Below, piece after piece: positions 1 to 8,125 of a DNA stretch of 64,000 nucleotides. The notes beneath the pieces were generated by a model that saw nothing but the letters and a program-made list of their open reading frames with translations, made no database searches and had not been told where the DNA came from. This stretch comes from B1 sp964355075 (lineage in GTDB: Bacteria > Bacteroidota > Bacteroidia > UKL13-3). The DNA is taken from NCBI GenBank assembly GCA_964355075.1, contig CAYHCF010000004.1, forward strand, positions 62,001-126,000. The letters run 5' to 3'. The first letter of the stretch is position 1. Each line of letters starts with the position of its first letter. A program made the translations under genes and the position numbers.

Positions 1-99
1 CATATTATTTACGGCCAATACCTGTTTTTAGGAGGTAATCCACCAATTGCAATTTTTATCTACCTGTTTAGAGGAACTAAATACACTGTAGTTTCGTAG
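1..99 (+). CDS. 3' end of an unidentified gene cut by the window edge
   Basis: Frame 1 is open from the first base to a TAG at 97-99 and gives about 32 residues. They include a GGNPP turn, then a hydrophobic stretch ending in FRGTKYTVVS. The reading frame stops just before the next plus-strand gene, which fits the C-terminus of a protein with a membrane or buried segment. The fragment is too short to name, and an open frame of this length could be chance. Confidence 0.35.
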   Translation, partial: HIIYGQYLFLGGNPPIAIFIYLFRGTKYTVVS

Positions 100-102
100 T
101 TG

Positions 103-1275
103 ATGATACTAATCAACAAGTTTGAACCCATCATATCCATTGATGAAGCATTCATGCAATGTGTAAATGAGCACATTCAGCTTTGCAAAATTTATGAATT
201 TATTGACCTTCCTCATCACATCCGGGTAATTGAGCAACAAAACAGCGCTATACTCCGGAATTATTATTCGAACGCGTTGGATCATAATTTACTTGAAATA
301 AAATCGGTAAAGTATCTCATCAATAGAAATCTCAGGGCAAGTAATCTCAATGAAAGAGCTGTTGAACAGTACCAGAAAGCCGAACAATTTATCAATGAGC
401 AATTACATGAAAATTTGAGTTTGGCCTTTTTATACCAGATTCAAAAAATATTAATTGACGATTTACATCAACATAATAATGAGATCAATTTATTTTCAAC
501 TCAAAGTGCCCGCTTGCCTGAAAGGCTTTCGATGGAGACGGAACTTGAATTGGATAGCCTGTTTGACTTTTTAAATAATGATACCGAATTTCATCCCATC
601 ATTCAATCCTGGATACTCCATTTCCACATCATGTCGGTTCCTCTATTCAGCGAATCAAAAACCAAATTTGCCAACCTTCTTCAGTTTTTCTGGCTACGCA
701 AACATAAAATGGACCTATTTGGTTTATTGAGTATTGAGCATGAAATATATATCAACAAAAACGAATATGATGATATCATAAATAAAGTGGTTAATGGTGA
801 GGAGTTAAGTTTAAACAACCAAATATCATTCGGACTTCAATTACACCGGGTTCAGTTAAAACGCCTAAAGGATTTATTTAAATCCTATTTTCGCCAACAG
901 GTTGATTTTGAAAAATTAAACGCCCGCCAAAAAAATATCATGAATTATGTTTTTGAGCGTGGATATAAATTAAAAGAAATTGATGATAACATCCTGAATA
1001 AACGTCAAAAACTGATTATGTATATTATTCAGCACAGGGGTTTTATTTCCACCAAGGAATTAGTGAATGAATTTGATTGCAACCGCAAAACCATACAGCG
1101 GGATTTTGCTTTATTGCTCGAAATGGAATTGGTAAAATCCATTGGAGCAGGTGCGGGATTAAGGTACTGTATTAATCTTCATGAAAAAGGAAATCCGCAT
1201 CTGGAACAATACCAGGCGGATTTTGTAAAAATGGAGAATTCTTGCGACAATATGCAATTCGAGGAAGACCTATAA
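103..1275 (+). CDS. Fic-fold protein with a lost catalytic motif and a C-terminal helix-turn-helix
   Basis: The middle of this roughly 390-aa protein aligns by eye with Fic-family proteins: helical segments, then the stretch HFHIMSVPLFSES followed by KTKFANLLQFFW. That is where an active Fic protein has HPFxxGNGRxGRLL. The catalytic His, the GN and the Arg are all replaced, so AMP transfer is not expected. Residues about 300-370 form a winged-helix/DeoR-like segment (FISTKELVNEFDCNRKTIQR), suggesting DNA binding. The first possible start is TTG at 100; ATG at 103 is preferred. Its 3' end overlaps the convergent DUF2795 gene by 6 bp. Inference: a Fic-derived transcriptional regulator rather than an enzyme. 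An intact Fic protein at 54884-55675 gives a comparison within the window. Confidence 0.7.
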   Translation: MILINKFEPIISIDEAFMQCVNEHIQLCKIYEFIDLPHHIRVIEQQNSAILRNYYSNALDHNLLEIKSVKYLINRNLRASNLNERAVEQYQKAEQFINEQLHENLSLAFLYQIQKILIDDLHQHNNEINLFSTQSARLPERLSMETELELDSLFDFLNNDTEFHPIIQSWILHFHIMSVPLFSESKTKFANLLQFFWLRKHKMDLFGLLSIEHEIYINKNEYDDIINKVVNGEELSLNNQISFGLQLHRVQLKRLKDLFKSYFRQQVDFEKLNARQKNIMNYVFERGYKLKEIDDNILNKRQKLIMYIIQHRGFISTKELVNEFDCNRKTIQRDFALLLEMELVKSIGAGAGLRYCINLHEKGNPHLEQYQADFVKMENSCDNMQFEEDL

Positions 1276-1491
1276 TTCGTCTTCGTTGTAAAAATAGTCT
1301 TCGCTCGTAGGGTAATCAGGCCAGATTTCATCAATGGTCTCAAACGGCTCCCCGTCATCTTCTAATTCCTGTAAATTTTCGATCACTTCTAAAGGAGATC
1401 CCGAACGAATCGCATAATCAATTAACTCATCTTTGGTTGCAGGCCATGGAGCATCATCTAAATACGATGCCAGTTCTAAAGTCCAGTACAT
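1270..1491 (-). CDS. DUF2795 family small acidic protein
   Basis: This 73-aa acidic protein has the signature of the DUF2795 family: a WPATKDELIDYA segment followed by a helix with a conserved NLQEL. It has no signal peptide, membrane segment or cysteine, so it should be cytoplasmic. Short DUF2795 proteins are common in Bacteroidota, and their function is unknown to me. The gene is complete, runs convergent to the Fic-like gene and overlaps its end slightly. Confidence 0.7.
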   Translation of the reverse strand: MYWTLELASYLDDAPWPATKDELIDYAIRSGSPLEVIENLQELEDDGEPFETIDEIWPDYPTSEDYFYNEDEL

Positions 1492-1576
1492 AATAGTTTC
1501 ATTATTTTACGCGAATTTAAAAAAAGGATTCACTTATTAATCAAGTTTTAAAAAAATTGGTTAATTCTTCTTAAAA

Positions 1577-2641
1577 CTATTGATTATGAGCCAATTCAAT
1601 TATTCTTTTTCGATTTATTTTACCATTTTCTAACAATGGCCACTCATTAATAGCAATAATTCCCTTAGGTATTTGATATTTATCAACCCGCCGGATCAAC
1701 CTAAAAAGTAGTTTTTGATAATCTTTAAGGTCAGGAATATCATTAAATACACAAACACATTTTTGCCCCAATGCGGAATCAGGTACCCAGGAAACAATAA
1801 ATGATCCCAAATTTAATTTCTCCTCCACAATCAGTTCTTCCATTACAAACTCAAGTTGTTCGGGATAAATTTTACGGGCTCCGCTATTGATTACAAAATC
1901 CGTTCTGCCCTTTACAATAAAGCTTCCATTCTCAAATAATTCCGCCTCATCATGCGTATCCAGCCAATCTGCTAAAAAATCCACTTTTACTCGAAGACAA
2001 TGAGCTGAATTTATTGTTAGCTTACTATTTCCCAAAGGATAAAAATAATTGGATACGCCAATTTTTCTTAAAGCAATATGTGAAAGGGTTTCAGTCATTC
2101 CATAGGTATGGTAACAACACGGGGTGCTAAGTGCCAACCGATTTTCCAGTACATTATTAATATGAGTTCCTCCTATCAGTACAAGATTGAAACGGTTAAA
2201 TGTATTGTAATCAAATTTTGTGTGCAGGAGTTGAAGCGGCACAAAGGAAGCAAAAGTAAAAGGATGTGATGGTTCAAGTCGTTCCAGAACATCGGTACCG
2301 GGATCGATGAGGGTGAGGTCGCAATCTAATTCAATGGCCCGGGCTATCATCATGGCACCCCCCACAAATTTTGGATTTAAACACAATAAAATATGATTGC
2401 TTTGCTTATTTAATCCTAAGGCTTGTATGGTATTTTGAGCACTTGCCACGAGCTGCCATTTTTCAAAAACAATGGCTTTTGGATCCCCGGTACTCCCTGA
2501 AGTATAAAAAGTAAAAGGCGCCTGATCGATCCATTTCTTCACAAAAGATTGAACCTCCTTTACAAAAGGTGATGAAAATATTTCTGCCGCAAAAAGAGCT
2601 GCCGAATAGGATTTGTTATTGTAATGGATTAAAAAACTCAC
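1577..2641 (-). CDS. menE: o-succinylbenzoate-CoA ligase-like AMP-binding enzyme
   Basis: This 354-aa protein of the ANL (acyl-AMP-forming) superfamily has a P-loop TSGSTGDPK at residues 47-55, YGMTE at 180-184, GRTDFVINSG at 245-254 and a C-terminal NGKINR with the adenylation Lys at about 341. The short length, with a shortened N-terminal subdomain, matches the compact MenE proteins of Bacteroidota. MenE activates o-succinylbenzoate with ATP and CoA in menaquinone synthesis. No other men gene lies nearby, so the substrate rests on family resemblance; another small acyl-CoA ligase is the main alternative. It lies 75 bp downstream of the EnvC-like gene on the same strand and could be the last gene of that transcript. 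Confidence 0.75.
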   Translation of the reverse strand: MSFLIHYNNKSYSAALFAAEIFSSPFVKEVQSFVKKWIDQAPFTFYTSGSTGDPKAIVFEKWQLVASAQNTIQALGLNKQSNHILLCLNPKFVGGAMMIARAIELDCDLTLIDPGTDVLERLEPSHPFTFASFVPLQLLHTKFDYNTFNRFNLVLIGGTHINNVLENRLALSTPCCYHTYGMTETLSHIALRKIGVSNYFYPLGNSKLTINSAHCLRVKVDFLADWLDTHDEAELFENGSFIVKGRTDFVINSGARKIYPEQLEFVMEELIVEEKLNLGSFIVSWVPDSALGQKCVCVFNDIPDLKDYQKLLFRLIRRVDKYQIPKGIIAINEWPLLENGKINRKRIIELAHNQ

Positions 2642-2716
2642 AGATCAAAGGTGCTAATTCTAACATGAAATAAACGAATAAATTATTATAAAAGAGACTC
2701 AATCAGTCTGCTGAAT

Positions 2717-4018
2717 CTATGGATATTGCTTTAGCCATACCTGTGGATTTTGGAGAATTCGTTGCTTATAAATTTCAAAATGCAAGCGGGTAGAAGCATC
2801 TTCACTATTGGTAGCGACCGTTCCCACGATATCCCTGGCTTCAATCTGTTGTCCCATTTTTACATTAACAGACACCAATCGGGCATACACTGTGAAATAT
2901 TCTCCGTGGCATACCATTACCACATTTTCCATACCCGGTATAGCAAAAATGCCCTTCACCTTACCTTTAAAAACATTATGGACAGGGCTATTTGGCTGTG
3001 TAGAAATATCTACTCCGAAATTATTTTTATAAATTCCGGGTAATGTGGGGTGTGCATGTTCTCCGAAAGATTCGGTAATTTTTCCGGACTCAACAGGCCA
3101 GGGTAATTTCCCCTTTATGGAAGCAAAATCATCACTTAATTTCATATCCACTTCCGATAAATAACTATTTGAAGTACGATTATCTTTAGTTGTTTTTTTG
3201 TTTTTTGCTGTGGCCTTATATCTTTTTTCTTCGGCTTCCCTTGCTTCACTGATTTCTTTGGCAATTAAATCTTCAATTGTTTTATTCAATCTTTTGGCAA
3301 TTTTTTCCTGCTCAATTATTTGTTTTTTTATGTCATTATATTTTTGCTGCAATTTGCCTAATAAAACTGTTTCCTCTTTCTTGTCATTCATCAATTCAGA
3401 TTTCTCTTTCACTTTTTCCCCTATCATAAACATTTTCCGGCTTTTGATATCAATCATTTTATTAATTTCATTAATAATGGATTGCTGTGTGTTAAGAATG
3501 AGCTTAGCTTGTTTTTGCCTGTATCCTCCATATTGGCCGAGATACCGAATACGCTTATAGGCCTGATTGAAGTTTTTTGCATCAAAAATAAAGAGCATTG
3601 TTTCATTTATATTTCTCTTCTTATAAGCTGAAATAATATTTTGAGCATAATCCATTTTTAAGGAACGCAAATCATTCTGCAAGGTTTCAATTGTTCTACG
3701 CTGATCTGCAATTTCCAGGCTTAGTTCAAATGTTTGTTGTTCAATATTGTCAATTATTTGTTCCCGGGTATTAATTTGTTTGGAAATAACCTTTAACTGG
3801 ATAATAGAATTACTTTCTTCCGCTTTGGTTTTTTGAAGCGCCTTTTTGTTGAGATTAATCTGAATTTGCAAATTCTTTCTTTTTTCTTCCAGTTTTTTAC
3901 GGTTCAAACCCGCATTTTGGCCATGGCTTTGAAAACAAAAAAATAGTGCAAGCAGGCTTATACCTGCAAGTCTAATAAATTTGTACTTTATATGATCTTG
4001 GAACAACAAATTGTGCAT
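2717..4018 (-). CDS. EnvC-like murein hydrolase activator with degenerate LytM domain
   Basis: The 433-aa protein starts with a hydrophobic signal segment (residues about 15-33, ending SHGQ). A long Lys/Glu-rich coiled coil follows to about residue 260, then a C-terminal M23/LytM domain (about 310-430). Active LytM enzymes bind zinc through HxxxD and HxH. Here the first ligand region reads NNFGVDI, with Asn in place of His, and the later motif is LHFE. Loss of zinc ligands with retention of the fold and coiled coil is typical of EnvC-type activators, which switch on cell-wall amidases at the division site. The start overlaps the end of the DUF4292 gene by 47 bp, indicating co-transcription. 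Confidence 0.82.
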   Translation of the reverse strand: MHNLLFQDHIKYKFIRLAGISLLALFFCFQSHGQNAGLNRKKLEEKRKNLQIQINLNKKALQKTKAEESNSIIQLKVISKQINTREQIIDNIEQQTFELSLEIADQRRTIETLQNDLRSLKMDYAQNIISAYKKRNINETMLFIFDAKNFNQAYKRIRYLGQYGGYRQKQAKLILNTQQSIINEINKMIDIKSRKMFMIGEKVKEKSELMNDKKEETVLLGKLQQKYNDIKKQIIEQEKIAKRLNKTIEDLIAKEISEAREAEEKRYKATAKNKKTTKDNRTSNSYLSEVDMKLSDDFASIKGKLPWPVESGKITESFGEHAHPTLPGIYKNNFGVDISTQPNSPVHNVFKGKVKGIFAIPGMENVVMVCHGEYFTVYARLVSVNVKMGQQIEARDIVGTVATNSEDASTRLHFEIYKQRILQNPQVWLKQYP

Positions 4019-4763
4019 CTCGTTTTATTTCAGTTGCAAAGTTGCTAAAAGCAAACTTACAATCAATTATTTTTTCACCCCTTATGTTGATTACAACCTG
4101 CTGTGGAAAGGTATTTTTCCCCTGTATCAAAAAATTGCTGTATTTTATTGTCATTTTCTGATTTTTCAGCTGTTCAGTTATGGATACCGTTTGTGTTTTT
4201 AAATGATTGTCATGAATACTCATTTGCTGGGAGGTTCCCAATTGAAAAAGAATGCTAACATATTGATTTAACGAATCGATTGTAGAATTTGAAGCTTTTG
4301 GGTCAAAAAGGGCATTACCCCAAACTAAATTTTGTAATTGTTCAAACTGTATGGGTGTTTGGGTAAAATTTCGCAGATAACTGTAGGAAGCAGAAATATA
4401 CTTTCTATTCACCAAATCAATAATTCTGATAGAGTCGGGTTTAAATAACACACGTGCCACATTGATAAAACCCATGGCTTTTGCATTCATCCATATATAT
4501 TGACCCTGTTTTGCCTGAATCTCCATTTCAAGATTTATGGCATTATTACCGTCATTGTAGTCTGCATCTGCTTTGTAGTAAAGGTTCTCGGAAATGTTTT
4601 TGCTGGCATGAACCTGTCCTAAAAATTCTTCCACTGTATTTGCCCGGATAATTTCTCTTTGATTAACAACAGGTATTTTGAGAATTGGCTTTTTGGATTT
4701 ACAGGAAAACAGAAATGCTCCCATTAATATGATTACACATGTGCAAAGCTGTTTATTTCCCAT
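3972..4763 (-). CDS. DUF4292 family lipoprotein
   Basis: The 263-aa protein has a lipoprotein signal peptide with lipobox LFSC near residue 21, followed by a SKKP spacer. The rest resembles DUF4292 proteins, which have a LolA/LolB-like beta-sheet pattern with an amphipathic ...YIWMNAKAMGFINVARV... core. That would place it at the outer or inner membrane facing the periplasm, perhaps binding lipid. This is inference from fold resemblance. In Bacteroidota the gene is often found beside a TPR protein and an EnvC-like protein, as here (31 bp after the TPR gene, overlapping the EnvC-like gene). Confidence 0.75.
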   Translation of the reverse strand: MGNKQLCTCVIILMGAFLFSCKSKKPILKIPVVNQREIIRANTVEEFLGQVHASKNISENLYYKADADYNDGNNAINLEMEIQAKQGQYIWMNAKAMGFINVARVLFKPDSIRIIDLVNRKYISASYSYLRNFTQTPIQFEQLQNLVWGNALFDPKASNSTIDSLNQYVSILFQLGTSQQMSIHDNHLKTQTVSITEQLKNQKMTIKYSNFLIQGKNTFPQQVVINIRGEKIIDCKFAFSNFATEIKRDAQFVVPRSYKVQIY

Positions 4764-4794
4764 ATAATTTATGTCAAACCAAAAGAACTTCTTG

Positions 4795-6537
4795 CTAATC
4801 TAAGAGCTTTTTGTTTTTTATTTTATTCAACAACTCTTCACTAACTGATCCCAAATCTTTTGACTTCTGCCAGTATTCAAGTGCTTTTCCAGGCTCATTC
4901 AATTTATAGTAGATGTCGCCCATATGCTCAAGCACCTCCTTGTTTTCAGGCGAAATTTTCAATGATTTTTCGATATGACTTTTTGCCTTTTCATACTCCT
5001 TTTTCTGAAATAATATCCAGCCATAAGTATCCAGGTTCGACGCATTTTCAGGATCCAGCTCAATAGAACGTAAACTCATGCTATCCGCTTTGTTTAGTTT
5101 CTCTTTTCTAAGACTTAAGAAATAGGCATAATTATTCAGGGCCATTGAGTTATCAGGTGCAATTAATAAAGTAGCTTCATATGCAGAGTCAGATAAATTA
5201 TATTGCCCGGCATAGTTGGCTATATCTCCCAAATTGGTTAATAACTGAACGGTTAATTCCTGATTATCAGCCAAATATAAGCCCTCTTTTGCAGACTTCA
5301 GTGCTTTATCATATTGCTTTAGGAAGCGACAAGCCACACTGTGATAGAGATAAGCAGCTGAATAGGTCGGATAAAGTTCGATCAATTTTTCACAATCTTC
5401 TTTCAGGTAATCGTAACGTTGTAATTGTTGATCACAAAATAAAACCTGGTCCCAGACAATTAATAAATTACCATTCAGGCTGAGAGCATGCCGATAGCAT
5501 TTTCTGGCCTCTTCCAGATTTCTGTCCTGCAGATAGGAATCGCCTTTAAATAATGACGGATCCGGATACTCCGGATTACTGATCAAAAAAAGATCTATTA
5601 GTTTTCGGCAATTCTCTTTGTGATCCAATCCAAAATCATTTGAAGGGATGAGTTTTGCCAAAACCTGACTTTTTATTTTGATATCTGTATTGCTGCTTAT
5701 TCCTTTTTGCAGATAGGAAAAATACCTGATGGTGTCTCCTTTTATCTTATAATAATCGGCTAATGAAAAGGCTGCATAACCATTTGAAGTGTCTATTGAT
5801 AAAATGGATTGATAAATAGAAAGCGCTTCTTTCTCTCTTCCGTTGGCCAGGTACAGATCTGCCAGCATCCCCTGATAGGAAAGGTTCTGAGGAAAAGCTG
5901 CTCCCAGTTTAACAACTTCACGAATGGCCTTTCCAAGTTTATTTTGTGATAAATAAAGCTGTTCCTTTTGCCGGCTTGTTATCTCGGTGACTCCCGCTTG
6001 CTTTTCAATTAAATCTAATGCCTTAATTGCTTTAGCCGGATGATTTTGTAATATTTCTAACTCCGATAATTCGTAGAGATAATTTATATCCTTCGTCTTC
6101 TTGTAATACGTTTCGCAAATTTTTGCCGCTTCTTTAAATTGCTTTTGGTTTTTATATATTTCGACCAGAAATTTTGTGTACCACTCATTCGAAGGATCCA
6201 GCTTTACGGCTGTTTCTGCCTCAAAAACGGCATCCTGTACCCTCTTTTCCTGATACAAAATAGTTGCTAAATGAAAATGAACATTGGCATTATTTTCATC
6301 AATAGCCAATGCTTTTCTGAAGCTAACTTCGGCTTCCGGAATATTATTGTTAAGTTTTTCTTTTACCCCTTCAAAGAATAATTTATCAAACACCATTCGC
6401 TGGTGTTCATTTATTTTTGATCGCTTCGGCTGCGCAAAAATACTTAAGGCGCAGAGGATGCCCAGAAAAAATAACAGGTGTTTCTTTTTGTTCAAAATAA
6501 ATAGTTTTACAGGCAACTGCAGAAAAAGATGCAGCAT
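4795..6537 (-). CDS. Exported tetratricopeptide repeat protein
   Basis: The 580-aa protein is built almost wholly of TPR units, for example repeated A...LDP..A ... Y.LA..... segments from about residue 45 to 570, including the classic ALNNYAYFL. The N-terminus carries a signal sequence ending ALSIFAQ, preceded by KKKH. A TTG codon just before that KKK would make a more usual signal peptide, so the annotated ATG may be about 17 codons too far upstream. TPR proteins are scaffolds; no enzymatic motif is visible. The gene is 7 bp from the nucleotidyltransferase and probably part of the same envelope operon. Confidence 0.82.
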   Translation of the reverse strand: MLHLFLQLPVKLFILNKKKHLLFFLGILCALSIFAQPKRSKINEHQRMVFDKLFFEGVKEKLNNNIPEAEVSFRKALAIDENNANVHFHLATILYQEKRVQDAVFEAETAVKLDPSNEWYTKFLVEIYKNQKQFKEAAKICETYYKKTKDINYLYELSELEILQNHPAKAIKALDLIEKQAGVTEITSRQKEQLYLSQNKLGKAIREVVKLGAAFPQNLSYQGMLADLYLANGREKEALSIYQSILSIDTSNGYAAFSLADYYKIKGDTIRYFSYLQKGISSNTDIKIKSQVLAKLIPSNDFGLDHKENCRKLIDLFLISNPEYPDPSLFKGDSYLQDRNLEEARKCYRHALSLNGNLLIVWDQVLFCDQQLQRYDYLKEDCEKLIELYPTYSAAYLYHSVACRFLKQYDKALKSAKEGLYLADNQELTVQLLTNLGDIANYAGQYNLSDSAYEATLLIAPDNSMALNNYAYFLSLRKEKLNKADSMSLRSIELDPENASNLDTYGWILFQKKEYEKAKSHIEKSLKISPENKEVLEHMGDIYYKLNEPGKALEYWQKSKDLGSVSEELLNKIKNKKLLD

Positions 6538-6544
6538 ATTTTCT

Positions 6545-7555
6545 TTATTTAACTGTGGTATAATCTCCGATACTTAAATCTTTAAGTTCTCCATGATAGT
6601 GGACATAGCTGCCAATCATTGCGTTTTGAACAACGGCATTCTTTATTTGTGAGTGGGTTTGAATGATGCTATCGCTTACAACGGAATTTTCAATGATACA
6701 ATTATCTCCAAGGCTGACATTTGGCCCAACTATGCTTCGTTTTATCTTCACATTTTTGCCAATAAAACAAGGTTGAATGATATTTGAATTTTCCAATTGA
6801 ACAGAATCATCTACCAATTTTTCTTTTGCATCCAACATAAATTGAAGGATACGGGCATTGGTAAATACCGTCGAATTTTTGTTTCCGCAATCCAGCCATT
6901 CGGTAACTTGCCCCGGCTCAAATTTGAGTCCTTTGGCTTTCATATTCTCCAGCGCGTTGGTGAGTTGATACTCTCCTTTGTCTCTGATATCATTATCTAA
7001 CAAATATTGCAATTCACTGCGCAAATTGGCGCCATCCTTAAAGTAATAGATTCCAATAATGGCTAAATCAGAAACAAAATGCTCGGGCTTTTCAACAAAA
7101 TCAGTAATAATATGGTTCGAATCAACTTTTACCACTCCAAATGGTTTTGGATCTTCTACCTTTTGAACCCAAATAATTCCATCCTTATTACGATCCAGGG
7201 TAAAATCGGCTTTGAACAAGGTATCCGCAAAAACAACCAGCACATTTCCCTCCAGACTTTCTTTGGCGCACATAATAGCATGGGCAGTCCCAAGCGGTTC
7301 TTCCTGGTAGTAAATACTCCCTTTTGCTCCAAGTTTATTGGCTACAGCAATCAGTTCTTTTTCAATGGCTGAACCAAATGCAGGTCCAATGATATAGGCA
7401 ACTTCTTCAATACCTGTTCCACAAACTTTGGCCAGATCCTCAATAATTTTTTGAACGATGGGTTTTCCGGCAATCGGAATCAATGGTTTAGGGACGGTGA
7501 GTGTATGAGGGCGCATGCGCTTTCCCATACCTGCCATAGGAACGATTATTTTCAT
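6545..7555 (-). CDS. Sugar-1-phosphate nucleotidyltransferase with left-handed beta-helix tail
   Basis: The 336-aa protein opens with the nucleotidyltransferase signature PMAGMGKRMRPHTLTVPKP, where the GxGxRxxP...PKP loop binds the NTP. The sugar-binding half (EEPLGTAHA, FVEKPEHF, WLDCGN) follows. After about residue 250 come hexapeptide repeats of a left-handed beta-helix (IKRSIVGPNVSLGDNCIIENSVV). It makes NDP-sugars from NTP and sugar-1-phosphate. The exact sugar (glucose/dTDP, UDP or GDP-mannose type) cannot be read from motifs alone. Placement next to a polysaccharide flippase supports a role in surface polysaccharide precursor supply. Confidence 0.85.
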   Translation of the reverse strand: MKIIVPMAGMGKRMRPHTLTVPKPLIPIAGKPIVQKIIEDLAKVCGTGIEEVAYIIGPAFGSAIEKELIAVANKLGAKGSIYYQEEPLGTAHAIMCAKESLEGNVLVVFADTLFKADFTLDRNKDGIIWVQKVEDPKPFGVVKVDSNHIITDFVEKPEHFVSDLAIIGIYYFKDGANLRSELQYLLDNDIRDKGEYQLTNALENMKAKGLKFEPGQVTEWLDCGNKNSTVFTNARILQFMLDAKEKLVDDSVQLENSNIIQPCFIGKNVKIKRSIVGPNVSLGDNCIIENSVVSDSIIQTHSQIKNAVVQNAMIGSYVHYHGELKDLSIGDYTTVK

Positions 7556-7690
7556 GTAAATTAATTATATTTCATTAACATTCAGTTCGTTATTATAGAA
7601 TTGAATTTATGAATTTTTGGTTTCAATTTAATACTTTTATTAAAGCCTGCAACCTAACATAAAGCTGTAAATTTTCAAAACATATTTTGT

Positions 7691-8125
7691 CTATTTACCC
7701 GTACTTCCGTATCCTCCATCACCGCGACTGGTATCCGACAATACATTTACCGGTTGCCAGTTTATTTTTTCATGTTTGTTAACAATCATCTGCGCAATCC
7801 TCTCACCAGGCATGATTTTATATATTTCAGAACCCAGATTTATGAGCACCACCTTTATCTCCCCCCGATAATCAGCATCCACCGTTCCGGGACTGTTTAA
7901 TACAGTAATTCCATGTTTTAGGGCTAAGCCACTTCTGGGCCGGATTTGTGCCTCATAACCAACAGGTAATTCAATATATAATCCCGTTCCGATCAAACTT
8001 CTTTCCATAGGCGCTAATTCAATGGGATCTGACAAATCCGCCCGTAAATCCATCCCTGCAGAATTTTCAGTTTCATAAACAGGTAAGACCTGCGCCGATT
8101 TGTTAACTATTTTTATCGGTATCAT
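7691..8125 (-). CDS. dut: dUTP diphosphatase
   Basis: This 144-aa trimeric dUTPase has all five motifs: AGMDLRADL (about residues 24-32), RPRSGLALKHG, the uracil-binding hairpin SPGTVDADYRGE with catalytic Asp, GERIAQMIV, and the C-terminal glycine-rich RGDGGYGSTG that closes over the substrate. It converts dUTP to dUMP and PPi, limiting uracil in DNA. The start codon overlaps the flippase stop in an ATGA, so the two are translationally coupled. Confidence 0.96.
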   Translation of the reverse strand: MIPIKIVNKSAQVLPVYETENSAGMDLRADLSDPIELAPMERSLIGTGLYIELPVGYEAQIRPRSGLALKHGITVLNSPGTVDADYRGEIKVVLINLGSEIYKIMPGERIAQMIVNKHEKINWQPVNVLSDTSRGDGGYGSTGK

